A stretch of 64,000 nucleotides of DNA from Caulobacter sp048541825. Its GTDB lineage: Bacteria; Pseudomonadota; Alphaproteobacteria; Caulobacterales; Caulobacteraceae. Position 1 is the first letter of the stretch, and each line of letters starts with the position of its first letter. The position numbers and the translations under genes were made by a program. Below, piece after piece: positions 16,129-24,406 of this stretch. The stretch is from assembly GCF_048541825.1 (NCBI RefSeq), contig NZ_CP183332.1:2914001-2978000 (forward strand). Reading direction: 5' to 3'. The notes below the pieces were generated by a model. The model worked only from the letters and a program-made list of their open reading frames with translations, had not been told where the DNA came from and searched no databases.

Positions 16129-16389
16129 TTATTTCTTCTCGGGCGCTGCCGGCGTCGCGGCAGCGGGACGCTCGTTGTTGATCGGCGGCACATTGGCCGG
16201 ACGACGCGTCAGGGTCTCGATCGAATAGACCGTGCCGCACTTGAGCCAGCGCCCCGCCCAGGCCCCGCCCCGCGCCTCGCAGCGGTCCTTGGGCCAGACC
16301 CAGAGCGCGTGGTAGCCCAAAACGCCGGCGCTGCTGACCAGGAACAGGCCGACGAAGATGATTTTCAGGCGTTCGATCGTGCGGTTCAT
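16129..16389 (-). CDS. Small membrane-anchored hypothetical protein
   Basis: The 86-residue protein has one N-terminal membrane helix (IIFVGLFLVSSAGVLGYHALWVW, about residues 9-31). A short extracytoplasmic part follows, with two Cys (DRCEARGGAWAGRWLKC) that could form a disulphide, and a Pro/Ala-rich C-terminus. No family is recognised. It ends 4 bp from the convergent adenosyltransferase gene. Confidence 0.6.
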   Translation of the reverse strand: MNRTIERLKIIFVGLFLVSSAGVLGYHALWVWPKDRCEARGGAWAGRWLKCGTVYSIETLTRRPANVPPINNERPAAATPAAPEKK

Positions 16390-16623
16390 GGCCCGGCTGT
16401 TTAGTGGCCGACCGCAAAGCTGACCAGTCCTTTCCTCTGCCGGACCTTTCGCACCGATGGCGCAACGGTGAGAGGACGCCTCCAGCCAAGTATCTTACAG
16501 TTGTTTGAACCCTGCGCACGGCAACGCTTTACGCTTACGCGAAGGGAAACTTGCGTTGCGGTGCAAAACGGGTAATTCCCCTGCCAACGCTAGAGAAAAC
16601 GCAGCCTGGAGGCGTGAAACCCG

Positions 16624-17370
16624 ATGAAGGTCCTGGTCCCGGTTAAACGGGTTATCGATTACAACGTGAAGGTCCGCGTAAAGGCCGATCAAACGGGCGT
16701 CGATCTGGCGAACGTCAAGATGTCGATGAATCCCTTCTGCGAGATCGCGGTTGAAGAAGCCGTGCGCCTCAAGGAAAAGGGCGTGGCGACCGAAATCGTC
16801 ATCGTCAGCATCGGCCCGGCTCAAGCCCAGGAAACCATTCGCACGGCCCTGGCCATGGGCGGCGACCGCGGCATCCTGATCACCACCGACGCTGATCCCG
16901 AGCCCCTGGCCGTGGCCAAGCTGCTGGCCGCCGTGATCGGCGAAGAGCAACCCGGCCTGGTTCTGATGGGCAAGCAGGCCATCGACGGCGACAACAACGC
17001 CGTGGGCCAGATGCTGTCGGCCCTGCTGGGCTGGCCGCAAGCCACCTATGCCTCGGCCCTCGAAGTTTCGGGCTCCACCGCCAAGGTCACCCGCGAAGTC
17101 GACGGCGGCCTGCAGGTGCTGGACGTTGATCTGCCGGCCGTGATCACCGCTGACCTGCGCCTCAACGAGCCGCGCTATGCCAGCCTGCCCAACATCATGA
17201 AGGCCAAGAAGAAGGAGATCGTCAGCAAGACGGTCGCCGACTACGGCGTCGACATCGCGCCGCGCCTCACGGTCCTCAAGGTCGCCGAGCCCGCCAAGCG
17301 CTCGGCCGGCATCAAGGTCGAAACCGCCGCCGATCTGGTGGCCAAACTCAATCTCGCGGGAGTGCTCTAG
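16624..17370 (+). CDS. etfB: Electron transfer flavoprotein, beta subunit
   Basis: The 248-residue subunit of the FAD/AMP heterodimer accepts electrons from acyl-CoA dehydrogenases and passes them to ETF-ubiquinone oxidoreductase. The family N-terminus MKVLVPVKRVIDYNVKVRVK is unmistakable. AMP-binding regions are around MSMNPFCEIAVEEAVRLKE and the GKQAIDGDNNAVGQ segment near 120. It is directly followed by etfA with no gap. The ATG follows a CTGGAGGC site. Confidence 0.96.
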   Translation: MKVLVPVKRVIDYNVKVRVKADQTGVDLANVKMSMNPFCEIAVEEAVRLKEKGVATEIVIVSIGPAQAQETIRTALAMGGDRGILITTDADPEPLAVAKLLAAVIGEEQPGLVLMGKQAIDGDNNAVGQMLSALLGWPQATYASALEVSGSTAKVTREVDGGLQVLDVDLPAVITADLRLNEPRYASLPNIMKAKKKEIVSKTVADYGVDIAPRLTVLKVAEPAKRSAGIKVETAADLVAKLNLAGVL

Positions 17371-18312
17371 ATGGCTGTTCTCGTCGTCGCCGATAACGAC
17401 AACGCGCACCTGCGCGATAGCACCAACAAGACCGTCACCGCCGCCCTGAAGCTTTCGGGCGACGTCGACGTTCTGGTCATGGGCCACAACGCCAAGGCCG
17501 TGGCCGACGCGGCCGCCAAGATCAGCGGTGTCCGCAAGGTCCTGCTGGCCGACAGCGCCGCCCTGGGTCACAGCGTGGCCGAGGCGCAAGCCGACGCCGT
17601 GCTGGCCCTGGCCGGCCACTACGACGCGATCCTGGTTCCGGCCACCTCGGGCGGCAAGAACTTCGCGCCGCGCGTCGCCGCCAAGCTGGACGTCACCCCG
17701 ATCAGCGAGATCGTGGAAGTCATCTCGGCCGACACCTTCGTGCGCCCGATCTATGCCGGCAACGCTCTTGAGACCGTCCAGTCCTCGGACGCCAAGAAGG
17801 TGATCACCGTGCGTCCCACCGCCTTTGCGGCGGCTGAAGACGGCGGCTCTGCCCCGGTCGAAAACGCCTCCGGCGCGGACGCCGACAAGACCCGCTTTGT
17901 CAGCGAAGAGATGGTCAAGTCGGACCGCCCGGAACTGGCTGCGGCAAAGATCGTGGTCTCCGGCGGTCGCGCCATGGGCTCGGCCGAAGAGTTCCAACGG
18001 GTCATCGACCCCCTGGCCGACAAGCTGGGCGCTGCCGTCGGCGCCTCGCGCGCGGCAGTCGATGCGGGCTACGCCCCCAACGACTATCAGGTCGGTCAAA
18101 CCGGCAAGGTCGTGGCCCCGGCCCTCTATGTCGCCATCGGCATCTCGGGCGCCATTCAGCACCTGGCCGGCATGAAGGACAGCAAGATCATCGTCGCCAT
18201 CAACAAGGACGCCGATGCTCCGATCTTCCAGGTCGCCGATTTCGGCCTGGTCGCCGACTACAAGACCGCCGTGCCGGAACTGATGGACGCGCTCGCCGCA
18301 GCCGGAAAGTAG
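17371..18312 (+). CDS. etfA: Electron transfer flavoprotein, alpha subunit
   Basis: The 313-residue FAD-binding subunit has an N-terminal domain from VLVVADNDNAHLRDST. The C-terminal FAD domain is marked by VVSGGRAMGS, DAGYAPNDYQVGQTGKVVAPALYVAIGISGAIQHLAGMKDS in pieces, and IVAINKDADAPIFQVADFGLVAD. It starts directly after the etfB stop and ends at a strong terminator. The pair is probably the acceptor for the Mcd and acyl-CoA dehydrogenases in this window. Confidence 0.96.
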   Translation: MAVLVVADNDNAHLRDSTNKTVTAALKLSGDVDVLVMGHNAKAVADAAAKISGVRKVLLADSAALGHSVAEAQADAVLALAGHYDAILVPATSGGKNFAPRVAAKLDVTPISEIVEVISADTFVRPIYAGNALETVQSSDAKKVITVRPTAFAAAEDGGSAPVENASGADADKTRFVSEEMVKSDRPELAAAKIVVSGGRAMGSAEEFQRVIDPLADKLGAAVGASRAAVDAGYAPNDYQVGQTGKVVAPALYVAIGISGAIQHLAGMKDSKIIVAINKDADAPIFQVADFGLVADYKTAVPELMDALAAAGK

Positions 18313-18336
18313 GCTTCGGCCCAGAAGACAATGGAA

Positions 18337-18364
18337 AGGCCCGGAGGCGACTCCGGGCCTTTTT
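18337..18364 (+). terminator. Intrinsic terminator of etfBA
   Basis: AGGCCCGGAG and CTCCGGGCCT form a perfect 10-bp stem with a GCGA tetraloop, followed by a T-run, 24 bp after the etfA stop. Confidence 0.92.
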
Positions 18365-18390
18365 CTGTTGGGCTGGGCGGGTCGCCGCTG

Positions 18391-18588
18391 TCATCGGCGC
18401 TGCAGGGTGGACGAGGCCATGGCGATCTGGTGCGGCGTGTCGGGTCGGCCGATCTTTGCGGTGGCATAGGGGGCCAGCAGATAGGCCTCGCCGCGCTGCC
18501 AGCGCAGATCGTCGAGCGGCCGGGCCGGTTGGCCGGCGGCCAGGAAAACGGCGAGCGTCAGCGCACCCGCAACAAGCAGGATCTTCAT
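18391..18588 (-). CDS. Small secreted hypothetical protein
   Basis: The 65-residue protein begins MKILLVAGALTLAVFLAAG, a signal peptide or anchor, and has a short mature part (LRWQRGEAYLLAPYATAKIG). An AGGTGAAGAG ribosome-binding site precedes this start; a start at 18639 would disrupt the signal. No family is recognised. It is divergent from the LysR gene by 124 bp, so it may be that regulator's target. Confidence 0.55.
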   Translation of the reverse strand: MKILLVAGALTLAVFLAAGQPARPLDDLRWQRGEAYLLAPYATAKIGRPDTPHQIAMASSTLQRR

Positions 18589-18712
18589 CTCTTCACCTTT
18601 CGGGGAGGGGGTTGGAAAGAGCGGCGCCGAGAGGGACATTCGCGCCTGAGCCCGCCAAAAACCAACGATCCCTATTGGTCCAGCTTGTGAGCTGAACTAA
18701 CATCCCTGGATC

Positions 18713-19609
18713 ATGCGCCTGCCGCCCTTCTCGACCCTGACGGCCCTGGAGGCCGCCGCCCGTCATCACAGCTACAGCCGCGCGGCCGACGAGCTGTTCG
18801 TCACCCACGGCGCGGTCAGCCAGCAGATCCGCAAGCTGGAGGACGAGCTGGGCGTTCGCCTGTTCCTGCGCCAGGGCAACCGCATGCAGCCCACCGTCAC
18901 CGGCGCGGCCCTGGCGGCCAGCGTCACCGAGGCCCTGGCAAGCCTGAAACGGGGCGTCCAGGCCGCCCGCAACGCCGCCTGCGGGCCTATCGTGCTCAGT
19001 ACCGGCGCGGCCTTCGCCACCCGCTGGCTGGTCACTCGCCTGGCCCGCGTCTCGGCCGAGACCGGTGAGCTGGATCTGACCGTGCGCGTCGAGGACCGGG
19101 TGTCGGACCTGTCCACCGACGGCGCCGACATCGCCCTGCGCTTTGGCGTCGGCCCTTGGCCGGGGCTGGATTCGGTGCGCCTGCTCAGCGAGCGCCTGTT
19201 TCCGGTGTGCAGCCCTGCTCTCCTCAAGCGCCATCCGATCAATAGGCCCGAAGACCTGCTGAACGCCCCGCTGCTGCGCCATACCGCCCTGCCCTGGAGC
19301 GCCTGGTTCCAGGCCATGGGCCTGCCCATGCCCGACCTGCCGCCCAGCCTGGGCTTCGACGACACCTCGATGATGCTGGACGCCGCCGCGCAGGGCTTGG
19401 GCGTCGCCCTGGCCCGCAGCGGTCTGTCCGAACGCGACATCCGCGACGGCCGCCTGGTCCGCCCCCTGGCCGGAGCCGTCGAGGTCCACACCGGCCACCA
19501 CTTCGTCTGGCGGGCCGACAATCCCAAGCTGGCGAGACTGCTGAAGCTGCGCGACTGGTTCGTGGCCGAGACGATGGATGGTCGGGAGACACCCTCCAGC
19601 CCCTCCTGA
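18713..19609 (+). CDS. LysR family transcriptional regulator, GcvA-like
   Basis: The 298-residue regulator opens with LPPFSTLTALEAAARHHSYSRAADELFVTHGAVSQQIRKLE in pieces, the winged HTH of the GcvA group (residues 3-60). The effector-binding domain follows (about 90-295), including DGADIALRFGVGPWPG, typical of GcvA/AmpR-like members. The effector is unknown. The divergent 65-residue gene is the natural candidate target. The C-terminus ends in a Ser/Pro-rich tail. Confidence 0.9.
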   Translation: MRLPPFSTLTALEAAARHHSYSRAADELFVTHGAVSQQIRKLEDELGVRLFLRQGNRMQPTVTGAALAASVTEALASLKRGVQAARNAACGPIVLSTGAAFATRWLVTRLARVSAETGELDLTVRVEDRVSDLSTDGADIALRFGVGPWPGLDSVRLLSERLFPVCSPALLKRHPINRPEDLLNAPLLRHTALPWSAWFQAMGLPMPDLPPSLGFDDTSMMLDAAAQGLGVALARSGLSERDIRDGRLVRPLAGAVEVHTGHHFVWRADNPKLARLLKLRDWFVAETMDGRETPSSPS

Positions 19610-20609
19610 CAGTTGCGCCGCTTGTCGGGACAAGTCTGGCAGGCACAGCTTCTCGGCCTCACGCGAACACTCGCTGAGTTAGGTGGGGAGGCGCGAAGCG
19701 GCCGGGACGAACCCGGATGACCGTGATGTGTGTTTTGCGTTTCGGCTCGACCTGTCCGCTTCGCAGAAGCTGTTCTTGCGTGAGGATTGGGCCAAGCGAG
19801 CGTCTTTCAGCTCTGATACCCAAGAGCCCCCGTACGGGCGCGCACCAAGGTCAATCGGCTAACCGTCTCGACCCCCGACGATGCGCGATAGGCGGGTTTA
19901 CGATCCCTCGCCCTCTTCGACCCGCGTTCACCCGGCCGACGAGCCACTCGGCGTTTGGTCCGTCCTTCTGAGACAGCCCGCACGCTTCAACCCGCCTTCC
20001 AGGGCGTCGCGGCCCCGCTCAGCTCCATCCCCATCGCCGCTGTTGGGCCGGATCCAGGCGCCTCCCCCTGCGACAGGGACAGGCTCAAGAATACGGGCGT
20101 TTTGAGCGCAGAGGATTGGCGCGATCAACTATTTTACAAGCGTTTGATCTGGCTAAAGTGTGTTCCGGAAAGAACGGGGATACAGCGACGCCAATCCCCC
20201 TAACTCCCGTCATTCCCGCCCTTATGGCGGGAACCCCTTTTTCAGCTGACACGTGAACCGTCAGCGAAGTGCGCATGCATTTCGCTCCTCCCGCACCTGC
20301 GGCGGCACGAGAGGTTCACGCCACAAGGGCGGGAATGACGCTGATCTATTAGAGAAACGCCCCCGGAGGGCTCGGCGACTACCGATCCCCGGAATAGGCC
20401 ACGCCCCTGGCGGTCTCGTCATAGGCGTCAGGCGGGTTGTTTTCGACGTCCATCAGCCGGCCGCTGTGCGTCGCGAGCAGGCCTTGGCGTGCAGCCAGGC
20501 ACCGGATCTTGGGCGCGGGCCGCCCTCCTCATTAAACCAGTTGTCGCATGTCGTTTTCTGCAGGCAGTGTTGTGCCTAGCTGATTTTGGCCACTCGGTAC
20601 GTTCGCCCC
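19610..20609. other. 1-kb gene-free region
   Basis: No credible coding sequence is found. Short frames at 19717-19971 and 19881-20105 (plus) and 19928-20128 (minus) overlap one another, lack ribosome-binding sites and show biased composition. The stretch 19675-20105 is compositionally distinct from ordinary intergenic DNA and could be a decayed gene or a non-coding RNA. A 133-bp inverted-repeat element follows at 20208-20340. The remainder, to 20609, contains the promoter of the histidine kinase. Confidence 0.5.
20208..20340. repeat. Inverted-repeat element with 16-bp perfect termini
   Basis: CGTCATTCCCGCCCTT (20208-20223) is exactly complemented by AAGGGCGGGAATGACG (20325-20340). The interior has further short complementary blocks. 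It resembles small non-autonomous palindromic elements scattered in proteobacterial intergenic regions. Confidence 0.75.
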
Positions 20610-22394
20610 ATGATACGCGCCAAGCTCCTTCGGACGTTCACTCTTGCCGCAACCGTAGTGTTGATGGCGGTCGCCGCTGATTTTCTTCTTTCGATCACAG
20701 TCCTTGGTCACAACGAGGTTTTTACCCCGTTCTCCACCCTGGCGATCGCATCGATCATCGCCCTCCCGCTGGCATGGATGCTGGTGAGCCAGCAGGTCAA
20801 TCTGGAAACCGCCCACAAAGAACAGCTGGCCCTCCTGGCGGCCCGGGAAAGCGCGATCTCTGAATTTGAAGACGCCCAGGTCCGCCTAAGGTCTAGCGAG
20901 GCACTCTACCGCCTGCTGGCAGACAACCTGACAGACTCGATTTCGCTATGGTCGCCCGAAGGCAATAGACTCTACAGTTCGCCTTCGATTGAACGGCTGA
21001 TGGGATATACCCCCGAAGAATATGTAGACATCCCAGTAAGCGATATCATTCGACCGGAAGACCGTGGACCACTACTGCAGATTTTAAAAGCTTTAACGCC
21101 GGGCGGAGAAAGCCGCACTTGGGAGTATCGCTCCCGCCGCAAGGACGGCAGCGAAATATGGGTCGAGAGTACCTATGCTCGGCTGTCGGACGGCAGCTTG
21201 ATATCGACGTCGCGCGACATCACGGAACGCTGGACCCTGCGGCGGGATCTGGAGACGGCCCTGGTCGAGGCCCAGAGCGCGGTCGCCGCCAAGTCCGACT
21301 TCCTGGCCAACATGACCCACGAGCTGCGCACGCCGCTCAATGCCATTACCGGCTTTTCAGGCGTGCTGCGCGGGTCCAACCGTCTGTCGCCGGAAGACAG
21401 GCATCATGTCGAGCTGATCAGCGGCGCCAGCGCCACCTTGCTGGGCGTGATCAATGATGTGCTGGAATTTTCCCGGCTTGAGGCCGGCTATCTGGACCTG
21501 GACCCCCAGCCCTTCGACCCGGGTCAGTTGGCTCGCGCAGCCTGCGCCCTCATCGAGGACCAGGCCCGAGACAAGGGCCTGACCCTGACCCTGGACATCG
21601 CGCCGGACCTTTGCGGCATGGTCGGCGATGGGCCGCGCCTGTCGCAGGTGCTGCTGAACTTGCTGTCCAACGCTGTGAAATTTACCGGTGCAGGCCATGT
21701 CGCGGTGTCGCTGCGCCAGTTTGTCGAGGCGGAGACCGCACGCCTGCGGATCGAAGTAATCGACACGGGTATCGGCATTTCGGAAAATCAGATCGGCAAC
21801 GTATTCGAGCGCTTCGCTCAGGCTGACGGAGGGATTTCACGGCAGTTTGGCGGCACGGGCCTGGGCCTGGCGATCTCGAAACGGATCATCGAGCGCATGG
21901 ACGGCCAGATCGGGGTCGTGAGCACGCAGGGCCGAGGTTCGACCTTCTGGTTCGAGGTTTCCGCGCCAGTTGTGAGCCTGGACGCCGTCCAGGCGGCGCT
22001 CAACGAAGGCGTCTCCGGCTTCACCGCGCCGCTGCGCGTGCTCGTGGTCGAAGACAATGCCGTAAACCGCGAACTGGTCTGCACACTGCTGGCCCCCTTC
22101 GACATAACCATCGATACAGCTCACGACGGGGCCGAAGGTTTGAGGGCCACCGAATTGGGGATCTACGACCTGATCCTGATGGACATACAGATGCCGGTCA
22201 TGGACGGCCTGACCGCCACCCGGCTCATCCGGGCCAACAACAACACCGCCCCAATCGTGGCCTTGACCGCCAATGTCCTGCCAGAGCAAATCGCGAAATG
22301 TCTGGCCGCGGGTATGAACGATCACATCGGCAAGCCTTTCCAGCCGGCCCGCCTGCTTGAAACTGTGGTCCGCTGGACGCAAATCGCGGCCTAG
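20610..22394 (+). CDS. Hybrid sensor histidine kinase (TM-PAS-HisKA-HATPase-REC)
   Basis: The 594-residue protein has two N-terminal membrane helices (about residues 6-28 and 40-58), a short coiled coil and a PAS domain with PAC motif (about 93-205, ending DGSLISTSRDITER). HisKA carries the phospho-acceptor His in NMTHELRTPLN (about 235). The HATPase has N box NLLSNAVKF, DTGIGIS and GGTGLGLAIS. A C-terminal receiver domain has Asp in LILMDIQMPVMDG (about 523) and Lys in IGKPFQP. It autophosphorylates and relays phosphate to its own receiver. No cognate regulator or HPt gene is adjacent. The stimulus is unknown. Confidence 0.93.
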   Translation: MIRAKLLRTFTLAATVVLMAVAADFLLSITVLGHNEVFTPFSTLAIASIIALPLAWMLVSQQVNLETAHKEQLALLAARESAISEFEDAQVRLRSSEALYRLLADNLTDSISLWSPEGNRLYSSPSIERLMGYTPEEYVDIPVSDIIRPEDRGPLLQILKALTPGGESRTWEYRSRRKDGSEIWVESTYARLSDGSLISTSRDITERWTLRRDLETALVEAQSAVAAKSDFLANMTHELRTPLNAITGFSGVLRGSNRLSPEDRHHVELISGASATLLGVINDVLEFSRLEAGYLDLDPQPFDPGQLARAACALIEDQARDKGLTLTLDIAPDLCGMVGDGPRLSQVLLNLLSNAVKFTGAGHVAVSLRQFVEAETARLRIEVIDTGIGISENQIGNVFERFAQADGGISRQFGGTGLGLAISKRIIERMDGQIGVVSTQGRGSTFWFEVSAPVVSLDAVQAALNEGVSGFTAPLRVLVVEDNAVNRELVCTLLAPFDITIDTAHDGAEGLRATELGIYDLILMDIQMPVMDGLTATRLIRANNNTAPIVALTANVLPEQIAKCLAAGMNDHIGKPFQPARLLETVVRWTQIAA

Positions 22395-22550
22395 GTGTCG
22401 AAGGCCTTGAAGGTGTTCATCGACCCGGTGCGTTCGCCTGGATCGCTAGGTGTTACGTGCCAAGAACGGGCAGTGCAGGCTCCATCGGGACCCGCGCCTA
22501 CGAGCGAACCTTCCTAGCGTCAGAGAAGAGTCAGCAATGGCCTCCAACGA

Positions 22551-22580
22551 AAAAGGCCCGGAGCTTGCGCACCGGGCCTT
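22551..22580 (-). terminator. Intrinsic terminator of efp
   Basis: AAGGCCCGG and CCGGGCCTT form a 9-bp stem with a 10-nt loop, followed on the minus strand by a T-run, 26 bp after the efp stop. Confidence 0.88.
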
Positions 22581-22605
22581 CTGATCGTCTCGCGGCTTGC
22601 GACGC

Positions 22606-23172
22606 CTAGTCCTTGGCGCGTTCCTGATAGCTGTTGTCTTCGGTCAGGATCACCACCCGCACGCCGACGGCGATATAGGGCGGGACGGTGGTCTTGATGC
22701 CGTTGCTGAGCAGGGCCGGCTTGTAGGACGAGCTGGCGGTCTGGCCCTTGACCGAGGGTTCGGTGTCGACGACTTCCAGGATCATGGTGCGCGGCAGTTC
22801 GATGGCGATCGGCACCTCGTTGTGCGTCGACAGCTGAACCGTCATGTTTTCCTGCAGGTACGGCGCGGCGTCGCCGATCACGTCGGGGCTGGCCAGCACC
22901 TGGTCGAAGCTGACCGGGTTCATGAAGTGGAAGCCCTCGCCGTCCTGGTACAGGAAGGTGTGGTCGCGCTGGTCGACGAAGGCGCGCTCGACCTGCTCGG
23001 TGGTGCGGTAGCGTTCCGAAACCTTCACGCCGTCGCTGATGCGGCGCATGTTCAGCTGGGTCACCGGGGTGCCCTTGCCGGGGTGGATGTTGTCGACGGT
23101 CAGAACGACATACAGGCGGCCGTCCATATCGACGACGGCGCCTTTGCGGAGCGAGCTGGCGGCTACCTTCAC
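22606..23172 (-). CDS. efp: Elongation factor P
   Basis: The 188-residue three-domain translation factor rescues ribosomes stalled on polyproline. The KOW-like domain I carries the tip loop NIHPGKGTPV, with Lys33 in the position modified by EpmA and EpmB in E. coli. OB domains II and III follow (residues about 65-188). The divergent epmA gene and epmB next to it strongly suggest that this lysine is beta-lysylated. The length is normal. It has its own terminator. Confidence 0.96.
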   Translation of the reverse strand: MKVAASSLRKGAVVDMDGRLYVVLTVDNIHPGKGTPVTQLNMRRISDGVKVSERYRTTEQVERAFVDQRDHTFLYQDGEGFHFMNPVSFDQVLASPDVIGDAAPYLQENMTVQLSTHNEVPIAIELPRTMILEVVDTEPSVKGQTASSSYKPALLSNGIKTTVPPYIAVGVRVVILTEDNSYQERAKD

Positions 23173-23295
23173 TTCGTGAGTCCTTAGGCTTTCCGGGCGC
23201 TGCCCGGAGAGCCGCGCGAATGGAGTAGAGATCTTGTGACCGCCCTCCTATAGCGAACGCGGCAAGATCGCCAGTCTCTACTATGCGGAGCCCCC

Positions 23296-24345
23296 GTGGC
23301 TGCTGACGCCCCCTCTCCCTGGTGGACGCCTTCGGTTCACGCCGATCGCCGGCCCTTCCTGCTGGCCCGCAACGCCATCACCCGCGCCGTGCGCGGCTGG
23401 TTCGAGGGCCAGGACTTCGTCGAGGTCGAGGTCGCCGCCCTGCAGGTGTCGCCCGGCAACGAGGCCCATCTGCACGCCTTCTCGACCACCCTGACCAGCC
23501 TGACGGGCGAGCCGGACCAGACCTTCTATCTGCACACCTCGCCGGAATTTGCCTGCAAGAAGCTGCTGGCGGCGGGCGAGGCCAGGATCTTCGATTTCGC
23601 CCGGGTGTGGCGCAATCGCGAGCGGGGGCCGCTGCACCACCCCGAGTTCGTGATGCTGGAATGGTACCGGGCCGGGGCGCCCTATGAGGTGCTGATGGAC
23701 GACTGCGCGACCCTGCTGGCCATCGCGGCCGAGACGGCGGGGACGCGGCGGTTTTCCTTCCGGGGCCTGGACTGCGATCCCTTCGCTCCGCCCGAGCGGC
23801 TGAGCGTGGCGCAGGCGTTCGCGCGTCATGCCGGCGTTGATCTGCTGGCCAGCCTGGGCCCCGATGGCCAGACCGACCGCGACGGGCTGGCCGCTGCGGC
23901 GCGGGCGGCGGGGATCCGGGTGGCCGACGACGATAGCTGGGCCGACATCTTCAGCCGGGTGATCGTCGAGAAGGTCGAGCCCCGGCTGGGCGTCGGGCGC
24001 GCCACCATCCTGTGCGAATATCCCGTGGCCGAGGCCGCCCTGGCGCGGCCCAAGCCGGGCGACCCGCGCGTGGCCGAACGCTTCGAGCTCTATGCCTGCG
24101 GGGTCGAGCTGGCCAACGCCTTTGGCGAGCTTACCGATCCGGTCGAACAGCGCCGCCGGTTCGTGATGGAGATGGACGAGAAGGCGCGGATCTATGGCGA
24201 GCGCTATCCGCTCGACGAGGATTTCCTGGCGGCTCTGGCGATCATGCCCCAGGCGTCGGGCTGCGCCCTGGGCTTTGACCGGCTGGCGATGCTGGCGGCG
24301 GGGGCGACCCGGGTGGATCAGGTGATGTGGGCGCCGGTGGCCTAG
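23296..24345 (+). CDS. epmA: EF-P--lysine lysyltransferase (GenX/PoxA)
   Basis: The 349-residue class II aminoacyl-tRNA-synthetase paralogue lacks the tRNA anticodon-binding domain. It attaches (R)-beta-lysine to EF-P. Motif 2-type FDFARVWRNRERGPLHHPEFVMLEWYRAG (in pieces, about residues 95-125) and the C-terminal motif 3 GCALGFDRLAML (about 322-333) are clear. ELANAFGELTDP is also typical of LysRS-like enzymes. The start is GTG, directly following the divergent region with efp. EpmB is the next gene downstream. Confidence 0.93.
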   Translation: MAADAPSPWWTPSVHADRRPFLLARNAITRAVRGWFEGQDFVEVEVAALQVSPGNEAHLHAFSTTLTSLTGEPDQTFYLHTSPEFACKKLLAAGEARIFDFARVWRNRERGPLHHPEFVMLEWYRAGAPYEVLMDDCATLLAIAAETAGTRRFSFRGLDCDPFAPPERLSVAQAFARHAGVDLLASLGPDGQTDRDGLAAAARAAGIRVADDDSWADIFSRVIVEKVEPRLGVGRATILCEYPVAEAALARPKPGDPRVAERFELYACGVELANAFGELTDPVEQRRRFVMEMDEKARIYGERYPLDEDFLAALAIMPQASGCALGFDRLAMLAAGATRVDQVMWAPVA

Positions 24346-24406
24346 GGGCTGGGCGAGGGCTCGACATTGCTTCCCAAGCCCTTTTCCGCCATATCCCGCC
24401 CCTCCC

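Noticed and set aside
19717..20128. Short overlapping frames in the 1-kb gap before the histidine kinase
   Set aside because: Three frames on both strands overlap, lack ribosome-binding sites and show no motif. I report the region as gene-free instead.
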